Positions 9,405-21,052 of a stretch of 64,000 nucleotides of DNA are shown one piece after another; position 1 is the first letter of the stretch; every line of letters starts with the position of its first letter. The stretch spans positions 2,449,001 through 2,513,000 of the forward strand of contig NZ_CP139482.1 in the NCBI RefSeq assembly GCF_041222825.1. Reading direction: 5' to 3'. Under the pieces are notes generated by a model. That model was not told the origin of the DNA, did not search any database, and worked only from the letters and a program-made list of their open reading frames with translations. A program made the translations under genes and the position numbers. The DNA is from Candidatus Thalassolituus haligoni (GTDB lineage: Bacteria > Pseudomonadota > Gammaproteobacteria > Pseudomonadales > Oceanobacteraceae).

Positions 9405-9443
9405 CACTCGGTTTATTCTCCGTGCGACCAAATAAACCGAGTG
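9405..9443. repeat. 13-bp inverted repeat carrying the crRNA handle motif in both arms
   Basis: Arms CACTCGGTTTATT (9405-9417) and its complement (9431-9443) flank 13 bp. Each arm contains ATAAACCG, the 3' eight bases of the CRISPR repeat, facing outward. It sits between the MFS gene and the trailer end of the array. No T-run follows, so termination is not evident. It may be a chance hairpin or a relic of CRISPR repeats. Confidence 0.6.
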
Positions 9444-9508
9444 CACCCAACTGCCGGTACAAGTTATTGCGGCCTAATGCCATATCGATAACTGAAAATT
9501 ACCCGCTC

Positions 9509-9540
9509 AAAAAACAAAGGCTTGCAGTAGAGGAAAGCCT
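9509..9540 (-). terminator. Probable terminator of the pre-crRNA transcript
   Basis: On the minus strand AGGCTT (9540-9535) pairs with AAGCCT (9523-9518) across an 11-nt loop and is followed by TTGTTTTTT (9517-9509). It lies about 60 bp beyond the last, most degenerate repeat, where leftward array transcription should end. The stem is only 6 bp, so efficiency may be modest. Confidence 0.5.
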
Positions 9541-12533
9541 CACCAAGTCAAATCACAGCACAATTCAATATGCACTGGAGCCACATCTACTAATCATTGA
9601 TTCGGTTAATCCCCGGCTACGCGGGGAACGCTCCAGCAAGTGTGGCAGATTGTCTACGACGTGCGGTTTATCCCCGGCTACGCGGGGAACGCCCAGTTCG
9701 CCGTTATTCAGCCCGCCAATGGCGCGGTTTATCCCCGGCTACGCGGGGAACGCAGTGCCCGGTAAGCCCGCCACACCGGCCAGATCGGTTTATCCCCAGC
9801 TACGCGGGGAACGCAATCCGGTAGAACTGTTGTTACTAATGTTGTGCGGTTTATCCCCGGCTACGCAGGGAACGCATGTTCGGTGAAGATGCCAGCAAGA
9901 AAACTGGCGGTTTATCCCCGGCTACGCGGGGAACGCGTAGTTGTGGCCAGAGACGTGTGCGCCGGTTTCGGTTTATCCCCGGCTACGCGGGGAACGCCAT
10001 GCTCAGTTCTGTGCCAGCGTCCTGATTGCCGGTTTATCCCCGGCTACGCGGGGAACGCAACGGTCACCGCCAGCGCGCTGATATGGCCATCGGTTTATCC
10101 CCGGCTACGCGGGGAACGCTCAGGGTCAGTGGCTGTAATACCAGATCTGTGAGGTTTATCCCCGGCTACGCGGGGAACGCTCGGTCGTTGGTCATCAGCG
10201 AACGCGCGTCGTCGGTTTATCCCCGGCTACGCGGGGAACGCACTAATTTGCCACACCCAGCCGCAGCGCATGGCGGTTTATCCCCGGCTACGCGGGGAAC
10301 GCGGATACAAAAATGGCGGTCACTCCACCTCCAGCGGTTTATCCCCGGCTACGCGGGGAACGCGCGTTAACCAGTTTGGCTCTGCCAGAGACAGCGCGGT
10401 TTATCCCCGGCTACGCGGGGAACGCCACCACCACCTACCAACGAACCACATAAACCACGGCTTACCCCCGGCTACGCGGGGAACGCTCAATTTCATCATT
10501 TGTTAATCCGTCAATGTGCGGTTTATCCCCGGCTACGCGGGGAACGCAGGCACGGCGGGCAGTTCAGAAATTTCGGGCACGGTTTATCCCCGGCTACGCG
10601 GGGAACGCCATATATTCCATGATCAACAAAGCCAAGAATGCGGTTTATCCCCGGCTACGCGGGGAACGCACGAGCAAACGAGATACTGCATAACCGACCT
10701 CCGGTTTATCCCCGGCTACGCGGGGAACGCATCAGAGTGAGGCAGATAACTAAGCACCTCATCGGTTTATCCCCGGCTACGCGGGGAACGCGTAGGATTT
10801 GGCCAGCGTGGTGATGCCCAGCGACGGTTTATCCCCGGCTACGCGGGGAACGCACGCCAAAAAATCGCCAATCGTTGCGTTTGGCCGGTTTATCCCCGGC
10901 TACGCGGGGAACGCTTTTGGGCATTGCCGACACCGGCCAGGAACGACGGTTTATCCCCGGCTACGCGGGGAACGCGAGCAAGCAAAACAACCAAACAGAT
11001 CAGATGACGGTTTATCCCCGGCTACGCGGGGAATGCGGGATAGCATCTTCAGATATATTTTCGCTAACCGGTTTATCCCCGGCTACGCGGGGAACGCCGG
11101 AATTTGAAAAACAGAGTGTCGATACTGTTCGGTTTATCCCCGGCTACGCGGGGAACGCGACTTTCTTTGCTACCTTGGCCATATCGGCTCCGGTTTATCC
11201 CCGGCTACGCGGGGAACGCAATACGCATAAGGAGATAGAATCATGGAACAACGGTTTATCCCCGGCTACGCGGGGAACGCATGAATATCGCTGTGATCGG
11301 CCAGTTGCTGGACGGTTTATCCCCGGCTACGCGGGGAACGCACCGGCGTCGCTGGCCTGCTGTGTAAAAAATGCGGTTTATCCCCGGCTACGCGGGGAAC
11401 GCGGTTTGCCGAGGTGGCATTTAACCTGGGCAGACGGTTTATCCCCGGCTACGCGGGGAACGCATCAGCTCACTACCAGCCAGCGGTATTTTTAGCGGTT
11501 TATCCCCGGCTACGCGGGGAACGCCAAAATGCCCAGCATTGTCAGAGCTGCCAGCTCGGTTTATCCCCGGCTACGCGGGGAACGCGTGGGTTGATCGAGT
11601 GTGACGGTTTGGCGAACCGGTTTATCCCCGGCTACGCGGGGAACGCTGATATTGATCATTAGCGTCTGATTCGTATAACGGTTTATCCCCGGCTACGCGG
11701 GGAACGCTTACGACACAACGGCGCCGAAATCGCGGATGCCGGTTTATCCCCGGCTACGCGGGGAACGCCCATCAATGTCGCCGGGCTGAATGCGGTTCGA
11801 CGGTTTATCCCCGGCTACGCGGGGAACGCTAAATCTCGAAGCAGCTCAGAAATCCGAGTCTCGGTTTATCCCCGGCTACGCGGGGAACGCGGCGTCGTAC
11901 TGCTCGGTTGTCAGGCCGTCGGCGGTTTATCCCCGGCTACGCGGGGAACGCCGCTTGGCGGGCCTGGTTGAATAGCTCTTGGACGGTTTATCCCCGGCTA
12001 CGCGGGGAACGCGCAGCAGCGCCGACCCAAACGCAATGCGCAGGCCGGTTTATCCCCGGCTACGCGGGGAACGCACCGGTATCCGGAAAACCCGGCACCT
12101 GAACGGCGGTTTATCCCCGGCTACGCGGGGAACGCAACGCCAGACCAATCATGGTGCGGCGCACCACCGGTTTATCCCCGGCTACGCGGGGAACGCTGAA
12201 TACTTGAATCCAGATGAGCTGAATTATCCGGTTTATCCCCGGCTACGCGGGGAACGCTCCACCACAACAGGCAATCCTGATATTGCCCGCGGTTTATCCC
12301 CGGCTACGCGGGGAACGCGATTTCGGCGTCTTGCATGGGGGTGTTGCGATCGGTTTATCCCCGGCTACGCGGGGAACGCTGGGTAAAGCTCAGACCAGCA
12401 CGGCGGAATGACGGTTTATCCCCGGCTACGCGGGGAACGCATTCTATGATTGATTCATCCATGACCTACTCCCGGTTTATCCCCGGCTACGCGGGGAACG
12501 CGTACTCAGCCAGGCCGAATGTGACTGCCCAGG

Positions 12534-13538
12534 CGGTTTATCCCCGGCTACGCGGGGAACACATTGCTGCCCGAGATCGGTACATCCGTGAGACCGGTTT
12601 ATCCCCGGCTACGCGGGGAACACCAGAGAAGGGAGCAGGGCAAGCACATGCAGCCCGGTTTATCCCCGGCTACGCGGGGAACACTTCAGGCAGTATTGAA
12701 ACAACGGCTGAATATGCGGTTTATCCCCGGCTACGCGGGGAACACCATTGGGACTCATGGAACGAGAGCTTGTCGGACGGTTTATCCCCGGCTACGCGGG
12801 GAACACTCAACGTAGCGATCCCGTGCCTGTTCGCCAAACGGTTTATCCCCGGCTACGCGGGGAACACTTCAGCCAGCAATGCCGGTTTCAGCTCTGGTTC
12901 GGTTTATCCCCGGCTACGCGGGGAACACGCTGTTGGGCGTCAGTGCCTTGTCGAGAAGATCGGTTTATCCCCGGCTACGCGGGGAACACCTTCCAGTGTG
13001 TATCTGTGGCCCGTCAGCGGGCGGTTTATCCCCGGCTACGCGGGGAACACTTTAGATACCTCACTATCAATATACTCCTGACCGGTTTATCCCCGGCTAC
13101 GCGGGGAACACTCGCGCAGCATGTCGATCAAATAGGCGCCTCCCGGTTTATCCCCGGCTACGCGGGGAACACACGAGAATGACGATACAGATATTGCATC
13201 GGTGCGGTTTATCCCCGGCTACGCGGGGAACACAACGAATATTTTGAGGAAGAACAGGCGTTTTACGGTTTATCCCCGGCTACGCGGGGAACACCCGTTG
13301 ATGGCAGCCTGTTAGCTGAATCAGATCGGTTTATCCCCGGCTACGCGGGGAACACAAACAGCAGCTCGTCCGCTTCGATGCGCGGATCGGTTTATCCCCG
13401 GCTACGCGGGGAACACTGACGCTGTATTGAGGACAACCGTGGCGTCGCCGGTTTATCCCCGGCTACGCGGGGAACACAAGCGTTCTCAGGCTGGGTGATA
13501 TTTTCCCGGCGGTTTATCCCCGGCTACGCGGGGAACAC
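12534..13538 (-). repeat. Block of 17 consecutive variant CRISPR repeats
   Basis: All 17 repeats starting from 12534 through 13510 end GAACAC instead of GAACGC on the + strand, a G-to-A change at repeat position 28. In crRNA orientation they start GTG rather than GCG. Repeats on both sides carry the majority base. Counting from the leader these are repeats 57 to 73. Confidence 0.97.
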
Positions 13539-14209
13539 TACTACGGCGGCGATTGCGGCCGCCGCTGTGTCGGTTTATCCCCGGCTACGCGGGGAACGCT
13601 GGCGATCGCGACCTGACCCAGATGGCTATCACGGTTTATCCCCGGCTACGCGGGGAACGCAACTCTCAGACGTAGCAGAAACCAAAGTTTGGCGGTTTAT
13701 CCCCGGCTACGCGGGGAACGCGTCAAGATGGCCCCAGATCTCGCCATTGCGCGCGGTTTATCCCCGGCTACGCGGGGAACGCGTGATCAACTGGCTAGCA
13801 TCCAGCGCGATAACCGGTTTATCCCCGGCTACGCGGGGAACGCCTCCGCTAATCTGGACGTTTATTAGCTAACATCGGTTTATCCCCGGCTACGCGGGGA
13901 ACGCCCAGACGGTGTTCACATCGACGTGGGTTCGGGCGGTTTATCCCCGGCTACGCGGGGAACGCCCGAGATCCGGCATTTTGCCCAGGAATATTCGCGG
14001 TTTATCCCCGGCTACGCGGGGAACGCGCGCCCGAATTGGCTACCACTGCGAGACGAATCGGTTTATCCCCGGCTACGCGGGGAACGCAAAAAGGCGAAGG
14101 CGTCTGCATAACCCTACGGCGGTTTATCCCCGGCTACGCGGGGAACGCTTGATGAAACCGTGGATGACATCGTTAAGCAGCGGTTTATCCCCGGCTACGC
14201 GGGGAACGC

Positions 14210-14453
14210 CGCAGTTGGTTGTCGATGGCGTAATTTACTGCCGGTTTATCCCCGGCTACGCGGGGAACGCGCGTGGCGTATGGCTTGAAATGAAAGTTTA
14301 AACGGTTTATCCCCGGCTACGCGGGGAACGCCGCAGTTGGTTGTCGATGGCGTAATTTACTGCCGGTTTATCCCCGGCTACGCGGGGAACGCGCGTGGCG
14401 TATGGCTTGAAATGAAAGTTTAAACGGTTTATCCCCGGCTACGCGGGGAACGC
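14210..14453 (-). repeat. 122-bp tandem duplication inside the CRISPR array
   Basis: Spacers 14210-14241 and 14271-14302 with their repeats are followed immediately by identical copies at 14332-14363 and 14393-14424. Two complete spacer-repeat units were duplicated, which points to recombination between repeats rather than new acquisition. Confidence 0.97.
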
Positions 14454-16956
14454 TTGAGGTGGCGCTGAGCAGCTTTAACGACCCACGGTTTATCCCCGGC
14501 TACGCGGGGAACGCTGTACCAAAATCAACCGGTACGCCAAATACATCGGTTTATCCCCGGCTACGCGGGGAACGCTGCCTGCATCAAACAACACCAGCGC
14601 GTCGGCGCGGTTTATCCCCGGCTACGCGGGGAACGCTTCTGTTCGCACTTGGCAGCAGAATCGTTGAACGGTTTATCCCCGGCTACGCGGGGAACGCGCC
14701 GAACTATTTGCATAGCCTTGCAAATCAAACGGTTTATCCCCGGCTACGCGGGGAACGCAACCATCAGAATGAGTATCATCAGAAGGAGTGCGGTTTATCC
14801 CCGGCTACGCGGGGAACGCGCGGTTGTCGAGTACGCCTATCGCCACCGTGACGGTTTATCCCCGGCTACGCGGGGAACGCCGGTGTTGGCAGTGCATGAA
14901 CACTGTACGAACCGGTTTATCCCCGGCTACGCGGGGAACGCATTCGGGAGTTCGAAAACGGCTCAATTCATGGCGGTTTATCCCCGGCTACGCGGGGAAC
15001 GCAATACATGGGATAAGCGAGATATTCAGACATGCGGTTTATCCCCGGCTACGCGGGGAACGCAGATCCCGATATAACACCCGATAGACGCCACGCGGTT
15101 TATCCCCGGCTACGCGGGGAACGCAATCCGGAATTCCAGCCGATGCACTGTATCGGCGGTTTATCCCCGGCTACGCGGGGAACGCTACTGAACACCTACA
15201 GAACCGGTTAACCATTCCGGTTTATCCCCGGCTACGCGGGGAACGCACAAATTCCACTTGCACCTCACACGGATAATTCGGTTTATCCCCGGCTACGCGG
15301 GGAACGCTTGCTTCCAGCCAGAGCTAAATAATTTGCCCGCGGTTTATCCCCGGCTACGCGGGGAACGCGCACCTGCCGGATACCGATCAAGATTAATCAA
15401 CGGTTTATCCCCGGCTACGCGGGGAACGCCAAGTGGCAACAGGGCCGCGTTCGTTGGTGCGCGGTTTATCCCCGGCTACGCGGGGAACGCGTCGTCATAA
15501 CATGGCCAGCCGCAACATTAAAACGGTTTATCCCCGGCTACGCGGGGAACGCTCGTCGGTAGCCACTAGATCAGGCACGCCACGCGGTTTATCCCCGGCT
15601 ACGCGGGGAACGCCGCCAGTATCGGGAGCCGAAAGGATAGGAATGCGGTTTATCCCCGGCTACGCGGGGAACGCGGAGTTTGTCGGAGTTTGTAGAACCT
15701 CTTTAGCGGTTTATCCCCGGCTACGCGGGGAACGCCCATTGCGCCAGCTATTCCAAGCCATGTTGTACGGTTTATCCCCGGCTACGCGGGGAACGCCTAT
15801 TTGGCGGACAACTCAAAATGTGGCAGGTCGGTTTATCCCCGGCTACGCGGGGAACGCTGGCTGGATGGCTTGATCTGCGGAGCGCCAGGCGGTTTATCCC
15901 CGGCTACGCGGGGAACGCATATGTTCTGGGCTCTGCCGCTGACAGCATTACGGTTTATCCCCGGCTACGCGGGGAACGCTGTACCAAAATCAACCGGTAC
16001 GCCAAATACATCGGTTTATCCCCGGCTACGCGGGGAACGCCATCAGCTCAAGATATTCCGAGTTGATGTATTCGGTTTATCCCCGGCTACGCGGGGAACG
16101 CCGCCGTGCCGTGGCCGACCATTGATGGGTCGACGGTTTATCCCCGGCTACGCGGGGAACGCGTCACACAGTCGTGACAACCTGTGCGGCCACCCCGGTT
16201 TATCCCCGGCTACGCGGGGAACGCTTTTTTGTCGGATTTGAGCTTCAGCTCGTTGGCGGTTTATCCCCGGCTACGCGGGGAACGCGCCGCATAAAATCTA
16301 AACACATAGATTATGTTCGGTTTATCCCCGGCTACGCGGGGAACGCCCAGATACTGACAATACAGAGACAGTTGATGCCGGTTTATCCCCGGCTACGCGG
16401 GGAACGCTTATGGCTGAATATTATTATTTTGCAATGTTCCGGTTTATCCCCGGCTACGCGGGGAACGCTTTTCGGGATAAAAGCGGGAATCTGGCCGAGC
16501 CGGTTTATCCCCGGCTACGCGGGGAACGCGTTTCGGTCTCCATCACTTCTGCAAGATTCTGCGGTTTATCCCCGGCTACGCGGGGAACGCTTTTTGGTCG
16601 GAGCGGTAACTTCCCACAAGCCCGGTTTATCCCCGGCTACGCGGGGAACGCTTCTGAGCCTTCACCCATTGGCTGCGGGCGTGCGGTTTATCCCCGGCTA
16701 CGCGGGGAACGCTTGGTTTGACGTTTAAAAGATCAACGTCATCGCGGTTTATCCCCGGCTACGCGGGGAACGCTATGTCCTGGTCTTTCTTGTCGTCGGT
16801 GGCGGCGGTTTATCCCCGGCTACGCGGGGAACGCACGCTGGCCCGCGCACAACATGGCCGCGTCAACGGTTTATCCCCGGCTACGCGGGGAACGCTTCTC
16901 AGTCAAGCGAAACAGAGGTATCGAATCCGGTTTATCCCCGGCTACGCGGGGAACGC

Positions 16957-17049
16957 TCTAAATGTACATGGTTGATTTTAAAAAGGAAATTTATGCCTTC
17001 AAAATCTACCAAAAAATTGATGTTGTTAAAGAACGTTTCAGCACTTCAT
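16957..17049 (-). promoter_or_regulatory. CRISPR leader with putative promoter and IHF-like sites
   Basis: This A/T-rich 93 bp separates the newest repeat from cas2. On the minus strand TTGAAG (17002-16997), 16 bp, then TAAAAT (16980-16975) form a plausible promoter with start about 10 bp before the first repeat. AATCAACCATGTA (16977-16965) matches the IHF consensus with one mismatch 8 bp from the repeat. A second near-match lies at 17010-17022. The junction ends TTTAGA, as I recall for E. coli I-E leaders. IHF-assisted spacer integration is the inferred role. Confidence 0.7.
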
Positions 17050-18278
<1,229 letters not shown>

Positions 18279-18306
18279 AAGCGCGTCCTTGCAAATGGGT
18301 GATAGG

Positions 18307-18459
18307 TTAAGCCCGAGTGGTCAAGTACTTGACCACGTCAAACTCGGCGCAGGTTTCGGTCATGAGTTGATCCTCGTGCGGTAAGCATTCGTCTAACAGG
18401 GCCTGGCCGCTGATGCTGATGATGGCCAACTCCAAGGTTTCACCCCTGACACCGGCGAA
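18307..18459 (-). other. Unassigned small open frame in the cas6e-cas1 gap
   Basis: A frame of 50 sense codons runs from just after a stop at 18460-18462 to a TAA at 18307-18309. It contains an ATG at 18361-18363 that would encode an 18-residue peptide (MTETCAEFDVVKYLTTRA). The upstream part reads like ordinary protein (ETLELAIISISGQALLDEC) but lacks a convincing start. The AEFDVVKYL segment recalls the N-terminus of some addiction-module antidote proteins. A gene relic is possible, and no function is assigned. Confidence 0.35.
18317..18336. repeat. 20-bp perfect palindrome between cas6e and cas1
   Basis: GTGGTCAAGTACTTGACCAC is its own complement. It lies inside the small open frame 40 bp upstream of the cas1 start. 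It could be an operator for a cas1-cas2 promoter or an mRNA processing hairpin. No promoter boxes are obvious. Confidence 0.7.
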
Positions 18460-19180
18460 TCAACCACAGCCCACAGCCAAAGCCTTTAGCCTTGCCAACA
18501 CCTTTGGCCAAGGTCTGCAAAAAACGCTCGGGATCAACAATCGTCAGTAACCCTTGATAATCTACTGTGGAGTAGCGAATCGTGCGTTTTCCTTTCGGTT
18601 GATAATGTTGATGTTGGTAATAGCTGTCATGATCAATCTCAGGTTCACTTTCCAACTGTATGCCCCAATCCGCCAGGCGTTTACTGTCGGAGATCCAGCC
18701 AAGGGCTGCCTGGTGAGCTGCCAGGGCTTTTTTCTGCTGTGCTTCGTGGATGTTTAGGCCAGAGACATCGGTGTTTTTCTTGGCGTTCATAAGGACATCG
18801 TGACGTCGTGATTTGCCCTGCTCATCGCGAATGCTGACCACAGGATTCACCCGGAGCTTGAAAGCCAGTCGATCGCCCGCACTCAATCGTGGCTGATACG
18901 GTTTGGTCTGGCAGGCAAATGCAGGATGCGCCGCTACGGGTTGTTGTTCAGACAGCACATAAAAAAGCGGCAAACCATTTGTACCGATTTCTTCGCGAAA
19001 CAGAAACGGACGTTGGGCCTGTTCTTTTGCTTTGCCTTTAAGGTTGCTCCAGCTGCCTTCGTAGCCAGGAAACAGTCGCCATAGCAACGCATGACTGGCG
19101 TATGCGCCATTTTTTTCCAGTTCTACAAGCTCTTGGGAAGCGATCAGGGCGTTGCTGATTGTGACTCGAGAAAAATACAT
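18440..19180 (-). CDS. cas6e: crRNA endoribonuclease Cas6e (Cascade subunit)
   Basis: The 246-residue RAMP protein starts MYFSRVTIS, has a conserved histidine in YASHALLWRLFPG that probably acts in catalysis, and ends with the glycine-rich loop GVGKAKGFGCGLWLIRR. It cuts pre-crRNA at the base of each repeat hairpin and stays bound to the 3' hairpin in Cascade. Its ATG overlaps the cas5 stop (TGATG), indicating coupled translation. It would also have to process any RNA from the mini-CRISPR at 24135-24212, whose hairpins keep the paired stem. Confidence 0.95.
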   Translation of the reverse strand: MYFSRVTISNALIASQELVELEKNGAYASHALLWRLFPGYEGSWSNLKGKAKEQAQRPFLFREEIGTNGLPLFYVLSEQQPVAAHPAFACQTKPYQPRLSAGDRLAFKLRVNPVVSIRDEQGKSRRHDVLMNAKKNTDVSGLNIHEAQQKKALAAHQAALGWISDSKRLADWGIQLESEPEIDHDSYYQHQHYQPKGKRTIRYSTVDYQGLLTIVDPERFLQTLAKGVGKAKGFGCGLWLIRRCQG

Positions 19181-19959
19181 CAGCGATCCTCCATCAGGGT
19201 GAGCTGGTGTTGCTGGCGCTGGCCAAACTGCCAGCGGCTACGGCTGATGGGGTTATCCCAGGGGTGGTATGTCAATGTGTCGTCGTGACGTTCACCGTCG
19301 AGATCCACCAGCTCACCTTGCCAGTAGTAAGTCGCCTGTTTACCCATACCCAACCAATAGCGATCCGTCGCAACACTGGTATGTACATCGTTGCCCACAC
19401 CATCCCTTCCCACGATGGCAGGGAATTCAGTGTCCAAAGCGTGTTTCAGTTGGTCGGTCGATACCAGCATGGGGGTCAACGGCAAGGCAGGAGGGCAAGA
19501 TTTACGTCCCAGATACAGTGGAAAGACGGGGCGTTTCAGCTTTGCTTGCAAGCGTTCCAAGGTCAGTTCTGCTGAGGGTTGGGAAAGAGAAATGGCCACT
19601 ACCCAAACACCATCCTGACGATAATGACGACTCGACAATACCGTATTCAGTTTTTCCTTTGGGCCAGACAGCTCACTTTTACGGCTGTAATGAGTGAATT
19701 TTTTATCCGTCGAAGGTGCTTGTACGGTGTGATAATCACGCAGCAAGGTGCCCGCACCCAGCTGTTTTACGGCCACGACAATAGTGTCAAACAGCCGCTG
19801 TTGACCAGCTTCATCATCGCGCTCCACCCCCAACGCGGCACCTAACAAGCCGATAATAGCGGCTTTGCCCGGTGCCATTGCGGTTGGCCGGTCACCGCCG
19901 ACAGCGGCTTGACCCCAGCTGGCCATTGGCCCATAGAGTCGAAAAACCAGATATTCCAT
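19180..19959 (-). CDS. cas5e: Cascade subunit Cas5e
   Basis: The 259-residue RAMP protein begins EYLVFRLYGPMASWGQ with the family GGDRPTAMAPGKAAIIGLLGAALG segment near residues 21-45. Cas5e caps the 5' handle of the crRNA and contacts Cse1. It starts 5 bp after the cas7 stop and overlaps cas6e by one base, typical of a co-translated Cascade block. Confidence 0.96.
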   Translation of the reverse strand: MEYLVFRLYGPMASWGQAAVGGDRPTAMAPGKAAIIGLLGAALGVERDDEAGQQRLFDTIVVAVKQLGAGTLLRDYHTVQAPSTDKKFTHYSRKSELSGPKEKLNTVLSSRHYRQDGVWVVAISLSQPSAELTLERLQAKLKRPVFPLYLGRKSCPPALPLTPMLVSTDQLKHALDTEFPAIVGRDGVGNDVHTSVATDRYWLGMGKQATYYWQGELVDLDGERHDDTLTYHPWDNPISRSRWQFGQRQQHQLTLMEDR

Positions 19960-19964
19960 ATTGG

Positions 19965-21029
19965 TTATTCCTCGCTGCCGGTCTCATTATTCAAACTGAC
20001 AAACGCTAACAGCTCCTTGAAGCTTCCCTGGCCGGTGACGGCATCGAGTGCATAGCGAGTATCTGCACAGGGTTCATAGACTTGGTCGAAAATCTCGATT
20101 TGTTTGTTCAGCGCATCGATGGTGTCCAGCGCCATGCCCTGCTCGCGCCCGTCTACGGGTTTGAGGAAGGCAACAGACAGGGAGCGAGGCTGCTGTTCGC
20201 CTTGCTCTGCCAGTACGTAACTGGCATAAGCACGGCTGCCGAAGCTGTTTTGATAGCCGGTTGGTGAGACTTTGACAGCAGCTTCCGTCAGAGCTTTGAG
20301 TGTTTTGTCAGCGAGGTCTTTATTGCCGTTGAGGTTCTCCACCAGCTGGTCAACATTGATACAAAGGTAACTGTAGAACAAGGCAGCGGCGAAACCCCGC
20401 TCGCCAATATGCGCAGCACCAAGATCATCTTGTCCATCATTCAAGTCATCCACTGCGGTGAAATAGTCGTCTTCAATAGTGACCGAATGAACGCTGATGG
20501 CATGAGCAACCTGACAGGCGGCCTCGATATTTTTATCGGGTTTGGATGCCAGCATCCGACCAAACAAGGCAATATCAGCGTCCATACGATCCTTACGCAA
20601 TAGTTCCAACTCTGCTTTTTCCGGTGCCCGCTGTTCTTCGGCCAACTGCTTGGCCAACGCCATGACACCCTTCCACTCCGCCTGGCTTACATGCACCAGC
20701 TGTTCAATCTCCAGCTGTTCTTTTTTTACCTTGCCAAACACATTGGCAATGTCTGCTGCCCATTCTTTAGCTTTTTTCTCAGCCACGCCATTAGCCACCA
20801 GTTCAGCATAAACGTTGGGGCCGATGTTTTTGGTACGCGTGCCGATATGGCCGGATAAAGCATCCTCAAACAAGTCGGATGTGCGCCAGTGTCGTTTCAG
20901 ACTCTGGGAGCTGATGCGCAGGCGCTCACTGCCGCCCATACGGGCAGTTTTGGGTCGGCCCATATCATCACGATTGAGATTGGATGGCGGATAAGAGGTG
21001 AGGATATGAAGTTGTAAAAACTGGCTCAT
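19965..21029 (-). CDS. cas7e: Cascade backbone subunit Cas7e (Cse4/CasC)
   Basis: The 354-residue protein starts FLQLHILTSYPPSNLNRDDMGRPK and has RLRISSQSLKRHWR near residue 35, both typical of Cas7e. Six copies normally form the helical backbone, each covering six nucleotides of spacer with the sixth base flipped out. That periodicity matters for the 20-nt pseudo-spacer at 24164-24183, which is shorter than 32 by exactly two footprints. The gap from cse2 is 23 bp. Confidence 0.96.
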   Translation of the reverse strand: MSQFLQLHILTSYPPSNLNRDDMGRPKTARMGGSERLRISSQSLKRHWRTSDLFEDALSGHIGTRTKNIGPNVYAELVANGVAEKKAKEWAADIANVFGKVKKEQLEIEQLVHVSQAEWKGVMALAKQLAEEQRAPEKAELELLRKDRMDADIALFGRMLASKPDKNIEAACQVAHAISVHSVTIEDDYFTAVDDLNDGQDDLGAAHIGERGFAAALFYSYLCINVDQLVENLNGNKDLADKTLKALTEAAVKVSPTGYQNSFGSRAYASYVLAEQGEQQPRSLSVAFLKPVDGREQGMALDTIDALNKQIEIFDQVYEPCADTRYALDAVTGQGSFKELLAFVSLNNETGSEE

Positions 21030-21052
21030 GATGAATTCCTTTTACGGTGAGT

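Larger units (their letters stand above)
9603..16956 (-). CRISPR. Type I-E CRISPR array, 121 repeats and 120 spacers
   Basis: Repeats of 29 bp recur with period 61 from 9603 to 16928. On the + strand they begin CGGTTTATCCCC and end GCGGGGAACGC. Stepping through every start gives 121 repeats; 115 spacers are 32 nt and five are 33 nt. The crRNA direction is the minus strand: repeats then start GCGTTCCCC and end with the handle ATAAACCG, like E. coli I-E repeats. The stem is 5 bp with a 6-nt loop. Most substitutions are toward the low-coordinate end: 9603 (T6A), 9786 (G13A), 9847 (G21A), 10152 (C1A), 10458 (T4C and T8C), 11008 (C27T). This marks it as the oldest end, with the leader beyond 16956. 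Apparent reading frames through the array are artefacts of the 61-bp period. Confidence 0.99.

Noticed and set aside
9603..16975. Many open frames of 60-250 codons across the array, with motifs RFIPGYAGNA, VYPRLRGER and GLSPATRGT
   Set aside because: They are translations of the CRISPR repeat in three frames; the 61-bp period keeps frames open. They are not proteins.
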